64,000 nucleotides of DNA from Megaustenia siamemsis (Eukaryota; Mollusca; Gastropoda; Stylommatophora; Ariophantidae), in contig JAVIAB010000159.1 in assembly GCA_032433765.1 (NCBI GenBank), positions 1,550,001 to 1,614,000 of the forward strand, written 5' to 3'. Both the position numbers and the translations under genes were made by a program. Every line of letters begins with the position of its first letter. The stretch's first letter is position 1. Below are positions 11,158 to 21,980 of this stretch, in pieces. Under the pieces are notes generated by a model that saw only the letters and a list, made by a program, of their open reading frames with translations, made no database searches and was not told the origin of the DNA.

Positions 11158-11558
11158 ACTGGAAATTAAAAAAACTCTAAAAATGGAGTAAGGTTGGCAG
11201 GCATAAACTCACTCTTTTTAATGAAACGACTTTCCCAGAATAGAGACGGGCTGTTGACTATGGGCCATATGTGCTGTTGAGTGGAATGATCACGAATGTT
11301 TATATTAATGGGTGAATGTATAAGCAGGGGAGATCATGACAAAATAGCAAATCGGACCAAAGATATGCCTATGGAAAATGAGATTTAGATTCGCGTCAGA
11401 GTGTGGTCAGACAATAATAGCACTAGCAGATTACGCGTTAATTGTCAGTATATGGGAAATGTCATTTCTGCCATCCACAAGGAACTTTTAAAATATAACA
11501 TATTTGTACACACATAATTACATTATATACATCATCTCAGCCCTGTCGGCTACATAAT
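11158..11558. other. Non-coding spacer, probably LINE-related
   Basis: No ORF or motif that I recognise. It directly precedes the RNase H relic and may be the decayed upstream part of the same retrotransposon. Confidence 0.3.
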
Positions 11559-12365
11559 TTGAAGTATGTCAATAAAATCTATGACAGTCTCTTGTTAGAC
11601 GATGTCACACAACTGCCTACATCACTTAGAGGGACATTCTTGTGTTTTGTCACACTCGACAGAAAATGTAGGAAGCAGAACTCAGCCGTGGTCAGTACGA
11701 AGGTCAACGGTCTCATCTGGGATAACACCGATGAGAAAGATGTAGTCATCTACACAGATGGATCTGTAATATTACACCAAACAAGTGCATGAGCATTTAC
11801 ATCGCGATTGGCTGGAAGAATAGTCAAAGAAGACTGGTGCGTACGTTATGACGATGGAGGTGATGGCAGTGACCAAGGCATTCATCTGGTTAGAGTCACA
11901 AGACTACACCCACGCCTGCATATTGAGTAGTTCGATGAGCATGATAAAAAAAAGTGGAGGTGAGCTCTGTACGCAGGCAATGAGTAGAGTCATTGCAGAA
12001 GTCAAAAATACGTAAGGTGACCCTTGTCTATGTCCCATGCCATGCGGGAGTACGGGGAAATGAAAGGGCGGACAGGTTGGCTAACTGCATTATCGTTGAG
12101 GACAGTCAACCAATGGATTGGGCGGACACTATCAATGCCCTCTGAGATATGGGATGGGCACAAAACTTCGACAACCATGAGTTCATGTCACTACTTCGGA
12201 TGAAAGAGATGGGCCCAGCCAGAAACGATAAACTTGGTGGACGTGTAAAAGGACTAATCAACCAACACAGAACTGGAGTCGTAGGTCGCTAGACACTGCG
12301 AGGCTTGCTGAAGAGGGTATCTGAGCACCTACCATGTTCGGAGTGCAATGATGACGGCAAAACAA
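11559..12365 (+). pseudogene. RNase H region of a LINE, decayed
   Basis: The first frame ends with DEKDVVIYTDGSVILHQTS, where YTDGS carries the first catalytic Asp of RNase H. After stops and frameshifts further pieces read SHAMREYGEMKGRTG-like sequence, the remains of a HAGVRGNERAD block, and then LINQHRTGVV. These match the better preserved minus-strand copy at 38815-39285. It would have degraded the RNA strand during retrotransposition. At least four frame breaks make this a pseudogene. Five copies or partial copies occur in the window (here, 38.8, 39.7, 52.0 and 55.3-56.2 kb). Confidence 0.8.
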
Positions 12366-12490
12366 ATTTAAGATGTGACTTCATCTAGACTGTGATCTCA
12401 TCCTGACTGTGAATACGAAGATGTGACTTCATCTAGACTGTGACCACAATCAAGTTATGACTTCCTCTAGACTGTGACCACGAGGATGTG
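12366..12490. repeat. Inverted remnants of the 31/34-bp array
   Basis: Three to four units reading GATGTGACTTCATCTAGACT plus GTGACCAC, which is the reverse complement of the array at 8765-11157. The RNase H relic is therefore bracketed by the same repeat in opposite orientations. Confidence 0.85.
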
Positions 12491-13174
12491 AGTAGTAGGT
12501 GTGGCTGTTTACCCAATCTAAAAGTGCACGGACATGCACCGAAAGGCAATAGATTTGGCACCGAAACCGCACGAAACTTGCACCAAACCCGTGCAAAAGT
12601 CCGATAATCGGCTTATTATCTCGGTGGTCGTGATCGGTAATCGGCTTATCTCGGTGGTGTGCGTTGGTGCGTGACGGTGATCGGCGCGTCGCTCGTGGTG
12701 TGCGTTGGTGCGTGGCGGCTTATCTCGTGGTGCGTCGCTAGCTCGCCGGTTATCGGACAGCGGTTCTAAAAGGGGTCGGGCGACAGCGGTTCTAAAAGGG
12801 GGATGGCGGTATCTCGCGGGTCGGATGGCGGGTCGTCGCGTGGCGTGCGGGTGGGGAAAGAGGGGTGCCTTTATTGGTCGAGTGTTATCATCATGTGTGG
12901 GTATTAGGCAACAGGAGGCGACATGTAAAAAACGCTGACAAGCAATTATTATTATCGTTAGCATCATGTACCAGGTGTGATTATAGCGATTTTTTTTCTC
13001 TCTATTGCATATCCAAGCTAACTCAAGTCAAATTAAAATCATGCGCCACCCTCATCATCATCATGTGCCACCCTCAACCTTCATATCCTATCATCATGTG
13101 CCACCCTCAACATCACCCTTCATGGCCTATCATCATCATCAAGCCACACCCTCAACACCATCATCATGAGGTTA

Positions 13175-13850
13175 CATTTCAATTTTTTATCGATTTCAGG
13201 GGCGTAACCCTCAAAAATGGTAAGGGGGTAAAATCCTAAAAGTGGTTTTTTATGTAAATTTTTGCAATGGGGATGTCTAAAATAAAGTTTTGGAGTATGC
13301 CTAGCGTGAAAATTCACGATTTTTACCGATTTTATGGGCGTAACCCTCAAAAATGCTAAATGGGTAAAATCCTAAAAATGTTTTTTTATGTAAATTTTTG
13401 CAATGGGGATGTCTAAAATAAAGTTTGGGGGTATGCCTAGAGTGAAAATTTACGATTTTTACCGATTTTATGGGCGTAACCCTCAAAAATGCTAAGGGGG
13501 TAAAATCCTAAAAGTGGTTTTTTATGTAAATTTTTGCAATGGGGATGTCTAAAATAAAGTTTGGGGGTATGCCTAGCGTGAAAATTTACGATTTTTACCG
13601 ATTTTATGGGCGTAACCCTCACAAATGCTAAGAGGGTAAAATCCTAAAAGTCGTTTTTTATATAAATTTTTGCAATGGGGATGTCTAAAATAAAGTTTGG
13701 GGGTATGCCTAGAGTGAAAATTTACGATTTTTACCGATTTTATGGGCGTATACCTAAAAATAGTAAGGGGGTAACAATTTCGAAAGTGAGTTATAAGTAC
13801 CTTTTTGCTACGGGGATGTCTAAAATAACGTTTTTTGGACCTTGAATATA
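13175..13850. repeat. 136-bp tandem repeat inside the inverted-repeat element
   Basis: About four and a half units, each containing GGGCGTAACCCTCAAAAATG and TGCAATGGGGATGTCTAAAA. Open frames on the minus strand repeat every 136 bp and are artefacts of the repeat. Confidence 0.92.
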
Positions 13851-14959
13851 ACTTTCTACTCGTTGTGTCTAACTATTATGACTATGTGAGTAGCTTTTTT
13901 TGGGATTTTTAGGTCGACTTTTTTAGTATGAGCCTAAATTGTTGTGTTCTGGAGGTAAAATGTTAGTGATTTGGCCACTCTTTTTGGACCTTGAATATAA
14001 CTTCCTGCTCGTTGTATCCAACTATTTATGACTGTCATGGAACTCCTGGTATTGGATCAGGGGTCAAAACGCGTTCAAGTAACCCGTCACTTGTATTATT
14101 TCCTCCCACCATTGACCCGCTAGGTGGATTGTATCAGGGACTCGATTTAAAGTAACCCACGCGTCAGACTCGACAGCACTCCAAGTTGAAAATGAGGTCA
14201 GTTGTCACGATAACAGTAATCTTTTTCTCTGTTTAGTTAATCCAGAGGTCAGTCATTTCGTTGGTGGGTGTCCGATAGAAATCCTCTCTCTGATTGGTTA
14301 ACCTAGATGTTAGTCGAGGGTGGAATAGTGTCGTCCAACTTTATTTACCAGATTATATTTAAACTAGTCGGATGTGAGACTTCGTGTTATAAGCGCGCTT
14401 GATTCACGACTGATGAAAATAAGGGTTAATTACTAAAAATACACATGAGCCAATAAATACACATGGTCCGAAATCTTTAAACCGCCATTGTACATTTATA
14501 AGTGTGAAGAATAAAATATATAGTAACTAACACATTTGTTTGTTTTATTTGTCTTCCGTTACTTGTTTTTTCCGCTCCTATATGCTCTTCTCCTATGAAT
14601 TAATAAAATATTTATTTACCATATTTTTAGTTCATAACTATACAGCTAAGGAAATAATTACCTGCTATAACGTCGATGGAATTAAGAAAAGTAACGTATT
14701 TCTACTTACGATTAGTTGATCGATTAGTACTTGTGTTAATACTAAGAGCCGTCTGCTTTGGAGGTTACTGTATTGAATGCGTGCTGGTATCACTTGGAAT
14801 ATATATTCACGGGGGCGACTTGACGTGTGATAGGTTAGTACTACACATGTGACCTGGTCGTGCGGTATCAAGCCCCATGTCCAAATTTGGATATGAGATT
14901 TGTACCTGCCCAAATTTGGCTACCCAATACAGAAATTTGTCCTTTGGTTGTCAGCAGTT

Positions 14960-15405
14960 TCTTTACATGTTACCCGCCCAACCGAGACCACCAAGTATTG
15001 GAAAAAAACGCTATGTCACGGGTCACCTTAAACGTCATCGATCATGTGAGCGGTCATGTTCCGGTCTTGTGACCGGAAGTCGACATTCAACAATCACAAC
15101 CTAGCCTTATCATCAATAGCCTCAGCAGTATCTTTACACGTTACCCACCCAACCGAGACCAACACGCACTGGAAAAAAACGCTATGTCACGGGTCACCTT
15201 AAACGTCACCGATCATGTGAGCGGTCATGTTCCGTTCTTGTGACCGGAAGTCGACATTCAACTAGCCTTCAATGTCATTGCTTGTCAGCATTTTTTTACA
15301 TGTCGCCTGGCCTGTCACGTACAGTACACCGTTCGACAAACTAACCTTCAACGTCATTGCTTGTCAGCATTTTTTTACATGTTGCCTGGCCTGTCACGTA
15401 GTAGA
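14960..15405. repeat. Two nested direct duplications inside the element
   Basis: A roughly 145-bp unit containing AACGCTATGTCACGGGTCAC and GTGACCGGAAGTCGACATTC occurs twice (about 14965 and 15140). It is followed by a second pair of units with TTGCTTGTCAGCATTTTTTT (about 15280 and 15358). No coding potential is apparent. Confidence 0.85.
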
Positions 15406-15844
15406 CCCGTGTTCGAATCCTGATGGGAGACTTTTTATTGTTTTTATTTATTTTTTTTTATTTTTTATTTTTAATAATTCTGAGTTTTTTACTTTCACAA
15501 ATACATATTTTAAAAATAATTCTGAATTTTTACTATCACAAATATACTCTTTTAAAATACTCTTTCACAAATTTTTTCCTCTAACACACCGCCGCACGAC
15601 CGTCCCGCCACACCGCGAAATGGGATCACCGGACGATTAGCACACGATCTTTTGAATTTACCTGAGTTAATCTCTCAGACACAGTAGACCGTTTCGACAA
15701 ACTGACGAACCCCAAAAAAAAAATTTCCCCCAAAAAAATAATGAAGTTCGAAAAAATCGCGAATTCGAAAATTTTTTTTTTTTTTTTTTTTTCGGTGCAA
15801 GTTTCGTGCACTTTTAGGGTGGGTAAACAGCCACACCTACTACT

Positions 15845-16045
15845 AGCCAGTCCTCCTTAATCTGGCCACTCCGAATACTAGCATTAAAATCATTGGCCAG
15901 TTTTGTCAAGTCGTCGTCAGCTAAATCGCCTATGTCATCGTACCGAACACCATCTGGACCAGGAGCAGTGTTGTGTGACCTTCTAAGTGTCGTGCGAATG
16001 GTATCGGTTGTGTTTTGGTATTGATATTTCTGTTCTAAGGTATAT
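15845..16045 (-). pseudogene. LINE reverse-transcriptase N-terminal fragment
   Basis: The minus-strand frame contains HNTAPGPDGVRYDDIGDL and ends in SGQIKEDWL. APGPDGV is the conserved block just before the RT fingers of I/jockey-type LINEs. The frame is cut at its C-terminal side by the inverted-repeat element and abuts an oppositely oriented LINE piece at 16046. Only about 60 residues survive. Confidence 0.75.
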
Positions 16046-16998
16046 AATAACTGCTGGAGACCCAGTACTTTCCCAAACGATATCGAAACCCTTGTGCTCA
16101 TCTGATATGTCTCCTCATGGAAAACATAAAATACCATAACTTTAGGAAAATATAACAGGAATCATGAAAAAAGGCACCCAATCAGACACAGAAAGAAAAC
16201 ACGTAGCAGAAAAACACATACACGATACCTACCCACAGGACTCTTTGTCCCACATATACACAGATGGCTCGGCTACAAATGCCACCAGAAATGGAGGGAG
16301 TGGTGTGTTCTTGACGCTGAATAATCAGGATGAGACCACCAAATCAAGAGCTACTGGGAAATTCTCAAACAACTTTAAAGCAGAAACTGAGGCCATCAGA
16401 GATGCTGCAACACTGGCTACTCAACACAAAAATAACATGCACAATAAATTGGTGATTCTGACTGATGCACTGTCAGTACTATCAGCTCCAAAAAGCCACA
16501 AGAACAATGAACTAGATGACTTGAGAACAACCTTGGACCAACTATTCAATAACTTCCAGAGTAGTCATCCAGTGGAAACCATCATACTGTAATATACACG
16601 GGAACGAACTCGCAGACAAATTAGCTAAAGAGGGAGGGAGATTACCACAAGAGAACCATCCGCTCAGTTATGATGAAGCCAAATTCATCCTCAAGGGTCA
16701 GTTCCATGAAAAATGGAAACGAGAACACCCAAAGCATAACGAGAGTGACGGATACCACCAACTATCAAGGAGGGATCAAGTCATCATACTTCGCCTACGC
16801 ACAGGCCACAATAGAATGATAAATCACATGTTCACCAAATTCAAAATAGGAACTACCAGCCTATGCCACTGTACACTGGACAAAATGACTACAAATCGTG
16901 TTCTTTTGATTGCCCCCAGTACACGGACCTGAGAAGAGCAATGTGGTCCACGCCCACTTCCCTGGAAAAGAAACTATATGGGGCAATCGATTCGCTTA
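16046..16998 (+). pseudogene. Ingi/I-like LINE fragment with RNase H domain
   Basis: About 90% identical by eye to 37380-38330 of the fuller LINE. RNase H motifs are visible: HIYTDGSA, AETEAIRDA and LVILTDALSVL, then HGNELADKLAKEGG in another frame. A Cys-His module (CHCTLDKMTTNRV) follows. In the third motif TDA replaces the TDS of the fuller copy but keeps the Asp. Frame breaks near 16590 and later make it inactive. It ends abruptly at about 16998, where a different LINE begins. Confidence 0.9.
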
Positions 16999-17002
16999 GA
17001 AT

Positions 17003-17355
17003 TGTAGATTTATAGAAGAATAGGAAGAATTGAATGGTTTGAAAAGAAAACAAACGATGAAGTCTTACAGGAACTAATAATGACAAGAGAACTACTAAAC
17101 ACAATTTAAACTTTAAACAAGAAAAGTGAGATTTTTGGTGCATGTTAAAAGACACAGCAGCCTACTAATAGTAATCTTGGAAGGGAAAATACAAGGTAAC
17201 AGAGACAGAATAAGACTAACATGGACGAGTAACATCAAAAGATGGACAAGAAACCTATGACAACTTGCACCATCAAAGCAAGAGACAGAGCGGAATGGCG
17301 CTCCATGGTAGCCCCAACCCGCGATACGGAGACGGCACTGAATGATGATGACGAG
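17003..17355 (+). pseudogene. RTE-like LINE 3' fragment
   Basis: Same family as 31045-32654, covering IYRRIGRIEWFEKKTN to the terminus and ending in a GATGATGA tail. It is fused without a gap to the preceding Ingi-like LINE piece. No shared frame continues across the junction. Confidence 0.88.
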
Positions 17356-17394
17356 AACCACCCCAAGCCCTATGGGACGTCTAGCGGGGCTAGA

Positions 17395-18108
17395 ATGATC
17401 AAGATTGGCCTTGCTAGAAGGATCAAGATTGGCCTTGTTAGGACTTGCTAGAAGGATCAAGATTGGCCTTGTTTGGCCTTGTTAGATGGATCAAGATTGG
17501 CCTTGTTTGGCCTTGCAGGTATGATCAAGATTGGCCTTGTTTGGCCTTGCAGGTATGATCAAGATTGGCCTTGTTTGGCCTTGCAGAAAGGATCAAGATT
17601 GGCCTTGTTTGGCCTTGCAGAAAGGATCAAGATTGGCCTTGTTTGGCCAAACTAGAAGGATCAAGATTGGCCTTGTTTGGCCAAACTAGAAGGATCAAGA
17701 TTGGCCTTGTTTGGCCTTGCAGAAAGGATCAAGATTGGCCTTGTTTTGCCTTGCTAGAAGGATCAAGATTGGCCTTGTTTGGCCTTGCAGGAAGGATCAA
17801 GATTGGCCTTGTTTGGCCTTGCAGAAAGGATCAAGATTGGCCTTGTTTGGCCTTGCTAGAAGGATCAAGATTGGCCTTGTTTGGCCTTGCTAGAAGGATC
17901 AAGATTGGCCTTGTTTGGCCTTGCAGGTATGATCAAGATTGGCCTTGTTTGGCCTTGCTAGAAGGATCAAGATTGACCTTGTTTGGCCTTGCAGGTAGGA
18001 TCAAGAACGGCCTTATTAGGACTTGCAGGTAGGATCAATATTAGCCTTTTTTGGCCTTGCTAGAAGGATCAAGATTTGCCTTGTTTGGCCTTGCTAGAAG
18101 GATCATGG
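17395..18108. repeat. 34-bp tandem array (left of EGF pseudogene)
   Basis: About 21 units of GGATCAAGATTGGCCTTGTT plus TGGCCTTGCTAGAA, with CAGGTAT and CAGAAA variants. The same repeat resumes for 3-4 units at 20878-20995. The apparent ORFs across it (for example GLAERIKIGLVWPC) are repeat artefacts. Confidence 0.96.
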
Positions 18109-18347
18109 GACGTCATGGGACGCACCAAAATGGACGCTTCTTGCGTCCAAGCCATGTAAACAATGTTGACTTTCCTTGTCTCCAACGGTTTATCTCATTC
18201 TATTAGAGAATTTCACGCTATCTGTTACCACAGTGAGATGGCGGATTTTTTTGCAAAGTAAACACGGGTTTGATAATAAATGTGTGTACACAGTTCGTTA
18301 ACCATCGCTGCAGTTCAAGTCTTTATTCGCTGGCTTCGTTAGCAACA
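18109..18347. promoter_or_regulatory. Possible promoter/5' region of the EGF pseudogene
   Basis: A 240-bp stretch between the array and the first ATG. It contains GAGATGGCGG near 18235, which fits a YY1-type core (AANATGGCGG), but I see no TATA box at a sensible distance. This is only a weak indication of promoter ancestry. Confidence 0.25.
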
Positions 18348-19797
18348 ATGAAAGCTAATGACCTTACTTGTGCAGCCGGTTGGTTTGGGACAAATTGTAC
18401 GTTACAATGTCACTGCTATAATGGCTTAGTTTGTGACAAAACTACAGGGACATGCCCAAACAATTACAGTTGTCAGCACACAATTTTTGGACCCCAGTGT
18501 CAGTACTTGGATTTTATTTGCAAATATGCCCAAAAATCTGAACCTACTTTCCTGTTTGATAACAACGACACCTCATGTAATCCGGTACAGATTCTACATC
18601 AGTTGAGGCAACTCTCAATCAATCTTTGCCGTGCTCCTGGTTTAGGATTTATGCGAATGACTTAAAATATCCGGACAGCTTCACGGTAAAACTGAATGGT
18701 TCTGCCTCATGTAACAATGTATCAAGGTTTGTAGTTAGTCCGCACGAGATTGATGCCTTCTGCCCTGGGGCTGGTCTGATCAACAAATTACGGATTGAAA
18801 GGGCGATAGTTGCAAATATCTGCTCCAACTACATTGGCGTTGGTCGGAAACTGGCTCTCAAACAGAACACAAACCAGACCGATTTAATGCACAAAACATT
18901 TGATGCTTGTTATACAGGAGACGGATGTGGACCAGAGGCCACAGTTAATAGCAAAAGAAAGACCAATCTCTATGACAATGACTGCACACACACACACAAT
19001 GTAGAAGTGGAATCAATTCTGTTTACTGGTATCTGAACTTTGCAACGTCCCAGAAGACTCACATCATTCGAATCTATCATCGAGCTAGCACTATGATTCG
19101 GATAAAGAATGCCACTCTAAAGGCTTTCTCTGACAGTGGCGGAGTAGTGTTCCAGTATAATGATATATCCTACCCTAATTTATCTGTCAACACTATTGTA
19201 GTCAAAACACAAACGTCAATGACACACATTAAGATTGAGTTCTCACCGACCATTTCGCAGACCGACAGTGCACTGACGGTATGTGAGGTGCAAACATTTA
19301 CAGACACCTATTGTCTCGACGAGCATTCTTGTCGTTTTGTGCAGTGTGTAGTGGGTGTAGTAAAGGCTGCAATGTCATCATCGGTACTTGTCACGGCTAC
19401 TGTTCACATGAGATCTATGGACACGACTGTTCCGGGTCTTGTCTCTGTGTCTGTCCTTTATTTGAGGAAAAATCTGGAAAATGCCTACAATGTAAACATC
19501 TTGGCTATACCTGTAATGACACTTGTCCAGATGGTAATTTTGGGCTACAGTGCGAACAGATGTGTTCTGATGGCTGTGACATCATATGTACTCTCAAATG
19601 TCCGGACAACTGTTTCAACGACACCTGTCAACAGTCAATCGGGAATCTGTACATGCAAGAGAACGTTCTATGCGTCAGACTGCACTCTCAAATCTCCGGA
19701 CAACTGTTTAACGAAACCTGTGATTCCCACGTTCAGAAGAGTCTGCCGACTACAACAAGCCCAAGCATATGGACACTTTAATGTGTTTCTGTGCTAG
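18348..19797 (+). pseudogene. Multiple-EGF/lectin-like receptor pseudogene
   Basis: The reading starts ANDLTCAAGWFGTNC followed by a Cys-rich EGF-like module, then a second with CQHTIFGPQCQY. A roughly 230-residue region with RKLALKQNTNQTD and SALTVCEVQTF resembles the fucolectin-type (F5/8-like) lectin fold found in snail multi-EGF proteins. Further EGF-like modules follow (CNVIIGTCHGYC, CNDTCPDGNFGLQCEQMC). Such proteins are usually secreted or membrane receptors proposed to act in recognition. The frame changes at about 18640, 19010, 19315 and 19640, so an intact product is impossible. No GT-AG introns fit at those points, and no signal peptide or transmembrane segment is visible. It may be a retrocopy or one large decayed exon; no poly(A) is evident. 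Confidence 0.8.
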
Positions 19798-20520
19798 ACA
19801 TGGTTCATTTTTTTGTGTTTTTTAGTGAAGCCATGGCTCATATCTTGCTGTGTTTCTGTCCTAGCCATGGCTCATATCTTAGCTTGTGTGTGCTGGCCAT
19901 GGCTCATATCTTGGTGTGTGTCATGTTAGTCATGTCTCATATCTCGGTGTGTCCGTGTTAATCATGTCTCATATCTTTATGTGTGTCTGTGTAGTCATAT
20001 CTCATATCTTAGTGTGTACCAGTGTTAGTCATATGTCATATCTTTGTGTGTGCATGTCTGGGTTAGTGATATCTCATATCTTTGTGTGCATGTTTATGTT
20101 AGTCATGTCTCATATCTTTGTGTGTGCATGTCTGTGTTTGTCACATCTATTATCCTTGTGTGTGCATGGCTATGTTAGTCCCATCTCATATCTTTGTGTG
20201 TGCATATCTATGTTAGTCATATCTCTTATCTTTGTGTGCATATCTATGTTAGGCATGTGTCATATCTTTGTGTGTGCATGTCAATGCCAGTTATATCTCA
20301 TATCTTTATGTGCATGTTTATGTTAGTCATGTGTCATATATCTTGATGTGTGTCAGTGTTAGTCATGCCTCGTATCGCTGTGTGCATGTCTGCATTAGTC
20401 ACACCTCATATCTTTGTGTGTGCGTGTCTGTGTTAGTCACATCTCACATCTTTGTGTGTGTATGTCTGTGTTAGTCACATCTCACATCTTTGTGTGTCCG
20501 TGTCTGTATTAGTCACCTCT
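19798..20520. repeat. Degenerate ~34-40-bp tandem array
   Basis: Irregular units built from TTAGTCATGTCTCATATCTT plus TGTGTGTGCATGTCTGTG. It starts directly behind the pseudogene and is less regular at its left end. Apparent His/Cys/Val-rich ORFs are artefacts. Confidence 0.9.
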
Positions 20521-20528
20521 AGTGACTC

Positions 20529-20870
20529 GGGCAGATGGTGCTCGTAAACCTGGGAGGGCCTACCATCTAAGGGCAGAATCCCCCTACAGAAAAGATCATC
20601 TGCTGCCTTGCAGGAAGATTGGGGACAATCAAAGGCTAGGGAAAGCAAACCCGAATAAAATGATGGCTGAAATCGGATGCACTGGGCCACTGGCGCAGAA
20701 CACAGTGCAACGTATTAACGGGTGTTCAGTCAGAGTGGATCTGACAGACTCTAATTGTGATGTTCTGTCTGTGGGGGCGATCAACACACTTAGCCTGACA
20801 GCTGACTTCATGTGGGAGTCTGGAATCCTTACTCTGATTGAGTCCTGAACGCAGAGAGAGAGAGAGGGGG
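20529..20870 (+). mobile_element. Internally deleted LINE derivative (5' end joined to 3' end)
   Basis: The first roughly 230 bp, starting GGGCAGATGGTGCTCGTAA, match the 5' untranslated region of the LINE at 34455-34690. The last roughly 90 bp, with CTGACAGCTGACTTCATG and GTCCTGAACGCAGAGAGAGA, match its 3' end at 38315-38400. The whole EN-RT-RNase H ORF is absent. It ends in a GA-rich tail like the parent. It resembles the trypanosome RIME/ingi pairing, in which a short element keeps both LINE ends. It has no coding capacity. Confidence 0.85.
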
Positions 20871-20877
20871 GGGGGAA

Positions 20878-20995
20878 GGATCAAGATTTGCCTTGTTTGG
20901 CCTTGCTAGAAGGATCAAGATTTGCCTTGTTTGGCCTTGCAGGAAGGATCAATATTGGCCTTGTTTAGCCCTGCTAGATGGATCTAGATTGGCCG
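20878..20995. repeat. 34-bp tandem array (right of EGF pseudogene)
   Basis: Three to four units of GGATCAAGATTTGCCTTGTT plus TGGCCTTGC, the same repeat and orientation as 17395-18108. Confidence 0.93.
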
Positions 20996-21027
20996 TGTTC
21001 TCTGAAAATTAGTCTAAAACCACAGGA

Positions 21028-21440
21028 AACTACTATTTGTTCTGTTTCGTCCTAAATGTGTGTCTGCAAAGCAAGTATTCAGCCCTACCCTATCCGGGAG
21101 ATACTTGTCTTATAGGAAAAATACAGATACACAATGTATTTCCGAGCTTTGATCGCAGCCTTTACTATAGTCATGAGAACACCTGCGCGAAAGACATTGT
21201 CTATGAAGCTAATTTTTTAGTTAGCTGAGTGGCAGTGTTCCCTAGCGTTTGGCTTTTCGTGGCAAGCGCTGTGCCACTGAGTACGGGTTCGATCCTGCTT
21301 TGGTCCATATATTGTTCTTTGTTTTTTTTCCTGTTGTTGATTATTTGCCATTTTTTTCCGATTGCTGTAAACATACCTCTTCATATAAATTGATTCGCAG
21401 ACTATCGCCTCGAAGTTTCCCTCTATAATAATATTCATTT
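21028..21440. repeat. SINE-like repeat, second copy
   Basis: Homologous to 8350-8700. It shares ATTCAGCCCTACCCTATCCG, the tRNA-like segment ending in a GGGTTCGATCC B box near 21287, and the GTTGATTATTTGCC tail with TGCTGTAAACATACCTCTTC. The A-box half is less clear. Probably the same tRNA-derived family. Confidence 0.55.
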
Positions 21441-21861
21441 ATTATTATTTGTCTCCACTCACCTCAAATCACCTGGTAGACCCGTTTCAACAAGTGACCG
21501 TTAGTGACGTCACTTCCTGTGAGCTCGGTCTCTTGTCAGGCAAGACGCCGTTAGTTTTCATCCTCCTCAAACCTCAAGTTTGGTTTCTTTTAATGGTCGT
21601 TGAGGTGCAGACCCGCTGCTGGTAAAATCTGTTTGTTCTGTGATAAACATTCTATTTCATTAGATCGTTCACGCTTACTCTTATTGAACGCAATCACCAC
21701 ACAGTTGGCAACCTCAAAACCATAATAATCTATTGAAAATATATTCTAACTTATAACTTTATAACATCAATTTATTTGTGAACCAGAACATTTAATTATT
21801 ATATATATTATAGATATATATATATACTTTTTAAATTCTTGATATTCATCATCAAGTACCG
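21441..21861. other. Non-coding, nothing recognised
   Basis: AT-rich sequence with an AT microsatellite near 21800-21830. I see no ORF, RNA gene or known repeat. Confidence 0.5.
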
Positions 21862-21980
21862 GGCCTGCTGGCGTATGTGATCATGTCTCTCAACAACTTT
21901 CGATCTCGACAGTTATTTATCGTTTTTGTTGACCTTCTGCCAAGCCATTCTCTTAAGCTGTCTGGTAAAGCTTCTTGATA
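21862..21980 (-). pseudogene. LINE 3'-end fragment
   Basis: The minus strand matches the end of the LINE at 43424-44463 (about 44340-44460): GACAGCTTAAGAGAATGGCT, then GAGAGACATGATCA. Only about 110 bp remain. Confidence 0.75.

Larger units (their letters stand above)
12491..15844. mobile_element. 3.35-kb element with ~54-bp terminal inverted repeats, no transposase seen
   Basis: The left end reads AGTAGTAGGTGTGGCTGTTT and continues into ACCCA..CTAAAAGTGCACG. The right end is its reverse complement, and similarity continues to GCACCGAAA, about 54 bp in all. TA sits outside GGTGTGGCTG at both ends, compatible with a TA target, but the palindromic flanks make this uncertain. Inside are a GC-rich stretch (12600-12870), a 136-bp tandem repeat (13175-13850), two roughly 145-bp direct repeats (14960-15260), a B-box-like GTGTTCGAATCC near 15410, and poly(T) at the right end. 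I find no transposase or other recognisable protein, so it is probably a non-autonomous DNA transposon. The left flank is satellite and the right flank LINE, so a clean empty site cannot be reconstructed. Confidence 0.75.

Noticed and set aside
11160..12490. Polinton-like element with inverted ends
   Set aside because: Only a LINE-type RNase H relic is present; no polymerase B, integrase or capsid genes, and the inverted sequence is a simple satellite.
12518..12967. 149-residue minus-strand ORF rich in Arg, His and Pro
   Set aside because: Falls in a GC-rich repetitive patch of the inverted-repeat element; composition follows base bias and no family is recognisable.
17473..18032. 155-residue ORF rich in KIGLVWPC-like repeats
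   Set aside because: 34-bp satellite read in rotating frames.
18640..19650. Introns explaining the frame changes of the EGF/lectin sequence
   Set aside because: The protein homology continues directly across each shift with no room for an intron and no suitable GT-AG pair; frameshift mutations are simpler.
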